Assembly: GCF_964026475.1 (NCBI RefSeq)
Contig: NZ_OZ032151.1
Location: 434,001 to 498,000 of the forward strand
DNA: 64,000 nt
Source of the DNA: Candidatus Tisiphia endosymbiont of Nemotelus nigrinus
GTDB lineage: Bacteria > Pseudomonadota > Alphaproteobacteria > Rickettsiales > Rickettsiaceae
Direction: 5' to 3'
Every line of letters starts with the position of its first letter. Within the stretch, counting starts at the first letter, position 1. The notes beneath the pieces are model-generated. The model did no database searches, was not told the DNA's origin, and was given only the letters and a program-made list of their open reading frames with translations. The position numbers and the translations under genes are program-made. Of the stretch, positions 45,018 through 52,623 are shown piece by piece.

Positions 45018-45111
45018 GGAGCAAAATTGGACTTTAGACATACCCAAAAATACCCTATCTAATGGCGGGGGTGGTAGTATATCTTCATGTATGCATCTTG
45101 TGTTGGATTGA
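45017..45111 (+). pseudogene. Displaced 3' end of the helicase gene
   Basis: If IS5 and IS481 are removed with one copy of each target, the helicase frame runs on as KEQNWTLDIPKNTLSNG, then GGGSISSCMHLVLD and a stop at 45109-45111. This gives about 31 native C-terminal residues instead of the IS-encoded RFCEVL. The frame match is exact, which supports the reading, but the segment is short. Confidence 0.6.
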
Positions 45112-45132
45112 TAGGAAGTTTTGCTGTCCTAG

Positions 45133-45674
45133 CCTGAATATTGCATGAGAAGAGGTTTATGGTATGGTTGTATGAATTTTGAAAATTAAAAATTAGCAAA
45201 GTAGAGAAAAGGGGGTAAAAATGCTCTAAAATCGATAATTTTCTGATTTTAGATAAAATCCCCCCTTACCCCATTTTATCTAAGCACCGGGAACAGTGCT
45301 AATTTAGCTCATTCTAGAGCTAAAACCTGCAATATATCATTCCATATATGTTGATAAGGATATGAAGAAGATAGCAGAAACTTGATACGTCTGCTATTGC
45401 GAATAATTACTGCTCCGATTTTGAACAATTTCAAACGTATCGTTCCTACCTGTGCTTTAGCTAATTCAGTACCCTGCAAAAACTTGTCACGTATATATTC
45501 TACTAATGTATAGGCAAGACTCGATAAAATTAGTTTGAGTTGATTAGCACACCATTTATGGCATGAAGTGCGATCGGCAAACAGCTCTAACTGTTGCTCT
45601 TTTATACGATTTTCCATATCTCCACGCATACAGTAAATTTTATCATATAAATCTTCTGGCTTACCTGATAGATT
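45133..45674 (-). mobile_element. IS1380-family remnant
   Basis: It holds the C-terminal part of an IS1380 transposase and, beyond its stop, a terminal sequence CCTGAATATTGCATGAG (starting 45133). The 5' half of the element is lost at the palindrome at 45675. A second copy of the same end lies at 47956-48027. Confidence 0.75.
45211..45266. terminator. Stem-loop downstream of the IS1380 fragment
   Basis: The inner stem CTAAAATC (45226-45233)/GATTTTAG (45245-45252) sits inside an outer GGGGG/CCCCC pair. It lies 3' of the transposase fragment inside the IS remnant and could terminate transcription leaving the element. Confidence 0.35.
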
Positions 45675-45680
45675 AGACAC
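45309..45680 (-). pseudogene. IS1380-family transposase, C-terminal fragment
   Basis: A frame of 123 residues; from KPEDLYDKIYCMRGDMENRI onwards it matches the conserved C-terminal part of IS1380 transposases (RIKEQQLELFADRTSCHKW; ANQLKLILSSLAYTL; GTIRLKLFKIGAVIIRNSRR). Full-length enzymes are near 450 residues, so two thirds are missing. The GTG start at 45680 lies in the adjacent palindrome and is not native. Nonfunctional. Confidence 0.8.
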
Positions 45681-45810
45681 TTATATCTTTAAATTATGAT
45701 ATAAGTAATTGTAAGAGGGTGACTTGATAGACACTGGACTGAAATAGTCGTAAACAGAATAAGTACCCTCTTACAATTACTTATATCATAATTTAAAGAT
45801 ATAAGTGTCT
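45675..45810. repeat. Perfect 46-bp inverted repeat with 44-nt spacer
   Basis: The left arm 45675-45720 (starts AGACACTTATATC, ends AAGAGGGT) and the right arm 45765-45810 are exact reverse complements. The spacer (GACTTGATAGACACTGGACT...) holds no gene. It truncates the IS1380 transposase. It may be a MITE or the two ends of a lost transposon. Confidence 0.9.
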
Positions 45811-45894
45811 AGCAATACACCGTAAGTTCAACCCTACAGCCGAAATTAACGTATTAATAATGTCTCCTATTACCCCTTTCAAGTAGTATTCTTA

Positions 45895-45946
45895 CCAAAG
45901 AATAGCTCAAAATATAATTACTTTAGTTATCTCCGACAGTCTCCTA
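45895..45946. repeat. Half copy of the MITE-like element
   Basis: The sequence AGCTCAAAATATAATTA, then TCTCCGACAGTCTCCTAG, is a degenerate copy of one half of the 171-bp element at 25984-26154 (reverse orientation of its left half). Its terminal CTAG supplies the stop codon of the amidase gene. Confidence 0.7.
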
Positions 45947-47476
45947 GTTCATCTCATTAACTTGTAATTTAGATTTCTCTAAGTATTTTAATATTTCTTC
46001 ATGTAAGGCAGTCCATTTAACTTGTTTTTTCATGAGCGGTAGAAATTCTTCCTTCCATACTTTTATATATTTCTGAGAATGTTCTTTTTCGCATTTCTGA
46101 AATTCAGAAGAAATATTTGTTTTGAACATAGCTATTAAATTTGAAGCCTCAGTAATTTTATGACTATTTAAAGATTTCAAAGATAAAATGTCTTGTTGTA
46201 AAATATCTATTTTATTTAAAATATTGCTCTTAAAGGTATGATATAGCAAGCTTATATCATACCTTAAATCAGAATTATAATATATTTCCATTGTATCTAT
46301 TAGACTATTGAACACTCCACGTGATACCTCTTGTTCATAACTTGTAAGGCAGGCTAATAAATATTTATAATCTTCTTCATTTAAATCACATGGTTTAACA
46401 AGCATATGAATTTTGGAATGCAAATTATTGAATGTACTATAAATACTATCTCGATACTTGCCTAAAAGCTTAGGAAATATATCTTGTTGCTCCAATGTCA
46501 AAGGTAAATCTTTCCTAATTTTTATTGGTAGATTATGTATTGAAAACTGATATACTACCCACATAAAACTATCATCAAATTCATTTGAGTAATTGATACG
46601 ATCATCAGGTAAATTTATCTTACCTTTTTTATCACTCCAAGGGTGTATCTTATAAAGAAATCTATTCAGCCTTTCTTTTAATTTTAAAATAGCTACGTTT
46701 TTATCTCCCATTTTATATAAGACTTTATCCATTAAGTGTTTAGCCTTGTTATGGTCTATTCTATCATTTATATGCAATCCTATATTATTTCTTTCCAATA
46801 ACTCCCAATCAAATAATTTATGTGGATCAACTTTACGCAGCATATAACTACCAAGTGCTTCATTGTACAATATTGTCCCTATTTCAGCATGACTAAATAC
46901 CATATCTTTTCTTATTTTAAAACGTTTCATAAGATATAGGAGCAATTCTTTTACAGATTCCATTTGCTGTTGTGGAAACAACTCTCGTCCAGTATTAACT
47001 ATCTCTATACCGATAGAATAATCATTTAAAGCTGTTAACTCTTCAAACTGCTCACCTATTTTAATTTTAGCATAACTAATACCAGCATGGTATGCTTTCT
47101 TTTCTAAAGGAACCGTTAGCGTAATACTACCATCTCTATCTACAATAAAATGAGCAGATAAACCTATTTTATTTAATAATTCTTTTGTATCTTTTAATGT
47201 TGATATAGCAGTGTGATGAACTATAACCATTGATACTTTTTTATTTTCTCTATCACCATAATTTGCAATTGGAGCAGGGGCTAGGAACAGTAAATTTTTC
47301 TTTTGTAATAAAGGAAGTTTTTTTTGTAGATGGTGAAAATCATTTTGAAAGATTACAATATCATGATGTGGTTTAGATAAAGTACGCCCTTCTTTATGGC
47401 AACACCCAGTATTTAACAATGCAACTATTATAACAAGATAATATCTTAAAAAAATATCAAGAGCTTTATTGGTCAT
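45944..47476 (-). CDS. Amidase_2 (AmiD-like) lipoprotein amidase with a long C-terminal extension
   Basis: 510 residues. The signal peptide with lipobox LNTGC (Cys25) predicts an outer-membrane lipoprotein. The N-acetylmuramoyl-L-alanine amidase domain covers about residues 80-225: MVIVHHTA (zinc His), SAHFIVDRDGSITLTVP, NDYSIGIEIVNTG, MVFSHAEIG and VDPHKLFDW. All zinc and catalytic residues are visible. It should cleave the amide bond between MurNAc and L-Ala in peptidoglycan or its fragments. Residues 230-510 are a helical extension without a family I recognise, about as large as the enzyme domain. The stop lies in the CTAG of a MITE half copy, so the natural C-terminus may be changed. Confidence 0.83.
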   Translation of the reverse strand: MTNKALDIFLRYYLVIIVALLNTGCCHKEGRTLSKPHHDIVIFQNDFHHLQKKLPLLQKKNLLFLAPAPIANYGDRENKKVSMVIVHHTAISTLKDTKELLNKIGLSAHFIVDRDGSITLTVPLEKKAYHAGISYAKIKIGEQFEELTALNDYSIGIEIVNTGRELFPQQQMESVKELLLYLMKRFKIRKDMVFSHAEIGTILYNEALGSYMLRKVDPHKLFDWELLERNNIGLHINDRIDHNKAKHLMDKVLYKMGDKNVAILKLKERLNRFLYKIHPWSDKKGKINLPDDRINYSNEFDDSFMWVVYQFSIHNLPIKIRKDLPLTLEQQDIFPKLLGKYRDSIYSTFNNLHSKIHMLVKPCDLNEEDYKYLLACLTSYEQEVSRGVFNSLIDTMEIYYNSDLRYDISLLYHTFKSNILNKIDILQQDILSLKSLNSHKITEASNLIAMFKTNISSEFQKCEKEHSQKYIKVWKEEFLPLMKKQVKWTALHEEILKYLEKSKLQVNEMN

Positions 47477-47955
47477 ACAAATATAAATATTTTGAGCAAA
47501 ATGTGTTTAAAAATCAAGCATAGCTAACAATATTAACATTACGTTGTCCATTAGCTAGCAGTAGCTTTGCTGTATATATGCTTCGCCTATTTTTTTATTG
47601 AACACAATAAATTAGGTGTTGTTTCTCCATTGCTACAACCATTGCATTAATTATATCCCAAGGAATCAACCGTGATTGATTTCATGTGAGTATATCAGGC
47701 TGCGAGGAGACGTAAACCGAAAAAACAATCCAAATCTTAATATATTTATCCTTTTGGGATTGTTTCATTGCAGCAAGGTAGCTCCTTGCAATTTAGTACG
47801 TATGCGTACCATCTCTCTATTTTGTGTGCATTACCTAGTCTCGCTAATAGACGTCAATTTACCGTGACTAAATGTTAATCGGTTAGCTATACGTATTTAT
47901 ATTCTAGACTATATCAATGGTAAGTTCAAGAATTAATCAGGGCATCTTATCCTAA
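47477..47955. other. Gap with a degenerate hairpin repeat
   Basis: Upstream of the amidase, so it should contain its promoter. Around 47698-47800 the pieces GCTGCGAGGAGACGTAA, AACAATCC and GGGATTGTTTCATTGCAG form a decayed copy of the CATTGCGAG/CGAAGCAATC hairpin family. No convincing gene. Confidence 0.5.
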
Positions 47956-48027
47956 CCTGAATATTGCATGAGAAGAGATTTAAGGTATGGTTGTATGAAT
48001 TTTGAAAATTAAAAATTAGCAAAGTAG
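47956..48027. mobile_element. Terminal remnant of a second IS1380 copy
   Basis: It repeats 45133-45204 almost base for base (CCTGAATATTGCATGAGAAG, then GCAAAGTAG). Only the end of the element remains, directly followed by an IS5 fragment. Confidence 0.7.
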
Positions 48028-48036
48028 GGTATATCG

Positions 48037-48152
48037 TCATGAGATTTTAGCCCACATTAGTAACCCCCTTAGACAAAGAGCCGCCATGTATGATTTTGTA
48101 TTTTTAGCATATCTTGTTGCTATACCACGCCATTCTTTAAATTTCTGAAATG
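48037..48152 (-). pseudogene. IS5-family transposase, C-terminal fragment
   Basis: The reverse frame reads FQKFKEWRGIATRYAKNTKS, then YMAALCLRGLLMWAKIS and a stop: the C-terminal block with ...RxxxRYxK typical of IS5 transposases, different from the intact IS5 at 43235. It is cut by the group II intron on its 5' side; I could not find the other exon beyond the intron. Confidence 0.65.
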
Positions 48153-48159
48153 TATTTTA

Positions 48160-50045
48160 TAGAGTAGACGTAAGCGTTGCCACTTACGCCCCTCGTTAGA
48201 ACCTCATCGTGCCCTATTAAGGCAATGGGCTCAAGATATCATCATTCACATACTGCCTTGCATTAAGGAGTGGTATATTCTTACCTTTGGTAATGGATTG
48301 CATTCGATAAACAGACAAAACTTCTCCCAACTGAATGATTCTCTTTGGCTGCGACGATTTAACCACTTAAACAATGTCTTCACTGATTGCCTTATGAAGC
48401 CATTCACTGCTTTAATATTAAAAGTCACACCATAATACTGTATATGCCCTCTCAACTTGCTACAAAAACTTCTCCATATGACATGCAGTTTATGCTTGTT
48501 TCTAATGTCCTTACACCAGTCATTGACCTTCTTCAGTTTGGCACTTATTCGTTTACTACAACTCTTTACCTTAGGTATTATTTTACCTTTCCTAGACTTA
48601 CCAAAATAAAAGGTGAAACCCAAAAAATCAAAAGCCTCTTGCCTTTCGTTCTGAGAAAATTTTCTCTTTGAAAATCTAACCATTTTGGTCTTTTCTTCGT
48701 TGAGTTTAAGTTTGTACTTCTCAAGTCGTTTTGCTAAAGCTATTTTTATTCTCTTGGCGTCCTCCTCGTATCTACAACATATTACACCATCATCACAGTA
48801 GCGAAATAATGCTACTGTTCCTCTGCAATGTTGCTTTACCACTTCTTCAAACCATTCATCTAAAACATAGTGAGCAAAAATATTTGCAAGGATGGGACTA
48901 GCAATGTTTCCTTGAATCGTCCCTTCTTCTTGAACAATCAGTTCTCCTTCAGACAATATTCCAGCTTTAAACATGCGGATTATATATCTTATTAGCTTCT
49001 TGTCATGAATTTTCTCTTGCAGCATTTCTATCAATATCCTTCTATCAATAGTACCAAAGAAGTTAGCCAAATCTAGGTCTATTACGCTCTCTACCTCATT
49101 GCTATAAAGATGTTGCGTTAATCCTCTTATTGCATCATGACACCCTATTCCCGTTCTGAAACCATAGGAACATTCCAAGAATATTGGCTCATATATACTT
49201 TCAAGCACTTTGTGCATCATCTTCTGACATATTTTATCTTCAAAGTTGCTGATACCTAAAGTTCTAGTCTTGCCATTGCTTCCTTCTTTCGGTATTTTTA
49301 CCTCTCGAATATTGCCCGGTATGTAAGCCATCCTCTTTAGTTTATCAGACAATTTTCCAATATTTTCTGTAAGTTTTAAGCCATAATTAGTTTTGTTTAC
49401 TCCATCTACTCCAGTTGCTTTCTTAACATCCAGCTCATGATAGCAGACAGCAAGTGCGTTCTCACTAAACAAATGCATGAGGTTGTTAAATCTCTTACTT
49501 TTATCCAATGAAGATAACCATGCTATTCTCTTTAGTTTTGTTTCTGTTATTACTTGATAATCTGTTGTTATCATAACATTTCCCTCTAGAGATCGATTTT
49601 ACCCACCAGCCTTCCCTCCATTGGCATTACCCAATTTCATCAGTACTATGCTGGATCTGACTTCCTATATTTCTTTTCAGCTTCCTCGCTTTTACACTTG
49701 TTAGCTAATACTCCTAATTCAGAGAAAATATAGGATATCCCACGTTTATAAATAAACTTTTATTACATGCCATGTTCTCAGACCCCGGAGATCCCATACA
49801 TATCTGCCTATTTATGATATGTATGTTGTTGCATTCCTGTTTATTGACACAGTCTGCGATCTCAAAAGAAGACATTAACGAGGCTCAATTGCTTCAACCT
49901 TACGGCTTACGGCCTATAATATTTCTGTCTACGCTTAACTGACTTTGTTACCAAACTCAGCTCAAGACTCGATACATAGTGTGCTAGGTCAACACTTCTA
50001 TGGCTGCTCTTGCAACAGCTAGCTTATTTACACTTCGTGGCGCAC
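48160..50045 (-). mobile_element. Group II intron with reverse transcriptase
   Basis: On the reverse strand a 34-nt domain V lies at 48199-48232 (GAGCCCATTGCC pairing back to ...GAGGTTC). A domain VI stem (GCGTAAG/CTTACG) follows and the intron ends near CTACTC at about 48160. The RT is 5' of this in domain IV. A GTGCGCC at 50045 fits the GUGYG intron start, but the 5' boundary is uncertain by up to about 200 nt. Confidence 0.75.
48246..49574 (-). CDS. ltrA: Group II intron reverse transcriptase/maturase, YCDD variant
   Basis: 442 residues: RT domains (KATGVDGVNKTNYG; GKTRTLGISNFEDKICQKMM; YGFRTGIGCHDAI; VIDLDLANFFGTID; GTIQGNIASPILANI), then the active-site block FRYCDDGVICC, and the maturase X domain (LRGHIQYYGVTFNIKAV). 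The canonical YADD box is YCDD here. There is no HNH endonuclease domain. Length and domain order are normal, so the protein may be active for splicing. Retrohoming without an endonuclease would rely on replication-fork priming (known for such introns). Confidence 0.88.
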   Translation of the reverse strand: MITTDYQVITETKLKRIAWLSSLDKSKRFNNLMHLFSENALAVCYHELDVKKATGVDGVNKTNYGLKLTENIGKLSDKLKRMAYIPGNIREVKIPKEGSNGKTRTLGISNFEDKICQKMMHKVLESIYEPIFLECSYGFRTGIGCHDAIRGLTQHLYSNEVESVIDLDLANFFGTIDRRILIEMLQEKIHDKKLIRYIIRMFKAGILSEGELIVQEEGTIQGNIASPILANIFAHYVLDEWFEEVVKQHCRGTVALFRYCDDGVICCRYEEDAKRIKIALAKRLEKYKLKLNEEKTKMVRFSKRKFSQNERQEAFDFLGFTFYFGKSRKGKIIPKVKSCSKRISAKLKKVNDWCKDIRNKHKLHVIWRSFCSKLRGHIQYYGVTFNIKAVNGFIRQSVKTLFKWLNRRSQRESFSWEKFCLFIECNPLPKVRIYHSLMQGSM

Positions 50046-50388
50046 CAATAATGTGCCTTAGCCCTGATGGAATTCGCTACTAACTTACGAACTTTAACAT
50101 TATCATTGCGACGGCTTCTATGAGCCTATGACGGTATCAGTTTTTTCGTAAGCTAAGGTTTGTCTTATTCACCATCAATATTATCATCTCTCGCATATTC
50201 CTTGGTAGGAATTCCTTACTTTAATTATTTTATTCCAACCGCTGATTTTTTAAAATTTAAACCTTAATTATTTAAATTTTTAAAAAATCAGCCACCATCA
50301 TAAAAATAATTAATATTAAACTTTTAGTAACATACTTTTGTTTCACTATATGTCTAATCATTTCTCAGTACCGTAAATACTACTTTTG
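50046..50388. other. Spacer between group II intron and IS481 copy 3
   Basis: It may contain further 5' intron sequence near 50046-50200. The rest is AT-rich, with one strong hairpin (listed separately) and no gene. Confidence 0.4.
50241..50292. terminator. Long AT-rich hairpin
   Basis: GCTGATTTTTTAAAATTTAAA at 50241-50261 pairs with 50271-50292 (TTTAAATTTTTAAAAAATCAGC-type arm, one bulge) around a 9-nt loop. It could be a bidirectional terminator or a small palindromic repeat. Confidence 0.45.
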
Positions 50389-51339
50389 CTAGGTGTTTAG
50401 TCCCAGGGAGTGGAGGTTAGGGTTAATAATAAATTTATTTGGATCAGATGTCCATGTTTTTATGATAAATTCATAAGGAGTTAAACCTTTAAGAGCTTTA
50501 AGTCTTTTTGCGAAATTGTAGGCATTGATAAAATCATATAAATGTTGTTTAAGTTGCTGATGATTGTCATAATAAAAACGTTTAACAGTTGCCTCTTTAA
50601 TAGTACGATTCATACGTTCTACCTGTCCATTAGTCCATGGATGATTAACTTTTGTTAGCCTGTGTTCAATATTGTATTCATAGCAAATACGATCAAAAAT
50701 ATGCATCCAAGCATTCTTATCTACTGTTCTGTTAGTAAATTGAATACCATTATCTGTCAAAATAGTATGAATTTTATAAGGTATAGCTTTAATTAAATTA
50801 CGAAGAAATTGTGCTGTTTCTGTCTTGGTACATCTTGGTAAAAGTTCTACATACACAAACTTTGAAGTGCGATCAATAGCAACAAATAGATAGAGTTTAC
50901 CTTCTTCTGTTTTGACTTCAGCAATATCTATATGGAAATAACCAATTGGATAAAGTTTAAACTTCTTCTTGGTTTTGTTATTTCCTTTTACTTCCGGTAA
51001 CCTACTAACATTATGGCGTTGAAGAAGTCTATGTAAAGAAGATCTAGTAAGCTTGGGAATACTGACTTGTAAAGCATATAAGCAATCATCTAAAGATAAT
51101 AAAGTGTGTTTACGAAATGCTATACACATAGCTTCTTCTTCAGAAGTTAATACTGTAGAAGATGGTTCTTTGGGACCCATACAAGTATCTTGTAATGTAG
51201 TTCGTTTCTTCCACTTAGCAACTGTTTTAGGATTAATAGAATATTTTCTTGCTAAAGTCTTTAAGCTCTCTTGACTATTTTGGATTGCGAAACGTATTGC
51301 CTCTGTCGTTTTGGCACAGCCGTGTAATATTTGTCCCAT
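50389..51339 (-). CDS. IS481-family transposase, copy 3
   Basis: 316 residues, DDE triad intact. The only visible change from copies 1, 2 and 4 in the core is VDKNAW where they have VDKHAW. The TAG stop comes from the flanking CTAG. The encoding element is otherwise the same as copy 1. Confidence 0.92.
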   Translation of the reverse strand: MGQILHGCAKTTEAIRFAIQNSQESLKTLARKYSINPKTVAKWKKRTTLQDTCMGPKEPSSTVLTSEEEAMCIAFRKHTLLSLDDCLYALQVSIPKLTRSSLHRLLQRHNVSRLPEVKGNNKTKKKFKLYPIGYFHIDIAEVKTEEGKLYLFVAIDRTSKFVYVELLPRCTKTETAQFLRNLIKAIPYKIHTILTDNGIQFTNRTVDKNAWMHIFDRICYEYNIEHRLTKVNHPWTNGQVERMNRTIKEATVKRFYYDNHQQLKQHLYDFINAYNFAKRLKALKGLTPYEFIIKTWTSDPNKFIINPNLHSLGLNT

Positions 51340-51399
51340 AATTCCTCTCTTGATGGTAATTCTTTATAATATACAACATTACACCCTGGGACTAAACAA
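50393..51399 (-). mobile_element. IS481-family element, copy 3, target sites unmatched
   Basis: 1007 bp with intact ends, but CTAG is present only on one side (50389-50392). The other flank is TCGG, inside an IS5 transposase whose 5' end is missing. Recombination between IS copies, or an adjacent deletion, is likely. Confidence 0.9.
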
Positions 51400-51400
51400 T

Positions 51401-52128
51401 CGGATTAAAGATACCCTACCTGGAAGGAAAGAGTCTGTTGGTGTAACAGCCAAGGATAATCGCCTATTTGTAGAAGCAGTTTTGTATCGATATAGGGCTG
51501 GCATACCTTGGAGAGACCTACCTGAACGTTTTGGAGATTTCCGAGTGATTCACCTACGTCATTCAAGGTGGAGCAAGACAGGTGTGTGGAAAAAGGTTTT
51601 TGAAATGTTAGCTGAAGATGCTGATAACGAGTATGCCATGATTGATTCAACCATTGTTAGGGCTCATCAATATAGTGCTGGTGCTAAAAAAAAGAGTTAA
51701 GTGATGACCAAGCAATTGGACGAGGTAAAGGAGGGCTGAGTACTAAAATCCATGCTACATGTGACTCTCTAGGGAATCCAACGGGATTCCATCTTACCCC
51801 GGGTCAAGCTCATGATTTGCAAGGATCTGATGTTTTGATGAATGAATTGACGAAAGCGGATGCCGTACTTGCTGATAAGGCTTATGATGCTGATGCACGT
51901 ATGCGAGATAAGCTGAAAGATAAGGGGTGTATAGTTGTGATTCCCCCAAAGAAGAATCGTGTGAATCCAGCTAATTATGATAAGGATATCTATAAGGCTA
52001 GGCATTTGATTGAGAACTTTTTTGCAAAATTGAAGCAATATAGAGCTATTGCAACACGATATGACAAAACATCTCAGAACTTTTTGGGAGCTGTTTATAT
52101 GGCTTCCATGGTAATTTGGTTCAATTGA
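51401..52128 (+). pseudogene. IS5-family (IS427-like) transposase, 5' truncated, with a frameshift site
   Basis: The first frame (from 51401, RIKDTLPGRKESVGVTAKD, then IPWRDLPERFGDFRV and MIDSTIVRAHQYSAGAKKK) stops at 51700. The second frame continues the same protein (DDQAIGRGKGGLSTKIHAT; AVLADKAYDADARM; RHLIENFFAKLKQYRAIATRYDK) to 52128. The junction is an A8G run (51686-51693), and a -1 slip there restores the enzyme as ...AKKKELSDDQ. This is the programmed-frameshift layout of IS427-type elements, so the shift is probably natural. The first few codons were lost at the IS481 boundary, so the copy is dead. Confidence 0.8.
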
Positions 52129-52136
52129 TGACACAC

Positions 52137-52623
52137 CCTAAAACTCTTGGAAAAACAATAGTAGAGAGAGATTGGGCTGTGGGAAAGCTACAAAGCTTGG
52201 AGTTATCAAATAGAAAAGAACTTGTCGATTCCAAGCTAGCAATGTTACTAAAGACAAGGCAATATAAATTATTAAAGATTAATCGTTCTTCAATGTACTA
52301 TAAAGTAAAACCATTTAGTGCGTATAACTTAAATATTTTAAATAAAATAGATGAAATATATACTGATAATCCTGAATTTGGTTATCGTTATATCCATAGA
52401 CAATTATTAGAAGATGGCTTGGTTATTGGTAAGGATCGGGTTCTAAAATATATGAACATGATTGGCATAGAGGCTATTTATCCAAAGAGGAAAAAATTAA
52501 CGTCTGAAAAAGATAAACAGCATAAAATTTATAGTTATTTGCTTGATAAATACTGGTCTAATTTAGGCACAAGTAAAACTGTAAATGTACCTAACAGTAA
52601 CGAGGTTTGGAGTGGAGATATAA
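52137..52623 (+). pseudogene. IS3-family transposase, 5' exon (before group II intron)
   Basis: This is the N-terminal half of an IS3-type OrfB: LLKTRQYKLLKINRSSMYYK, NPEFGYRYIHRQLLEDGLVI, YPKRKKLTSEKDKQHKIYSY and NSNEVWSGDI. It is preceded by the end of OrfA (VERDWAVGKLQSLEL), truncated against the IS5 remnant. The frame is interrupted after GATATAA by a group II intron and resumes at 54471. Because OrfA is missing, the element cannot move on its own even if the intron is spliced. Confidence 0.82.

Noticed and set aside
47676-47867. A 63-codon forward frame
   Set aside because: Overlaps a degenerate hairpin repeat, no ribosome site, no recognisable motif.
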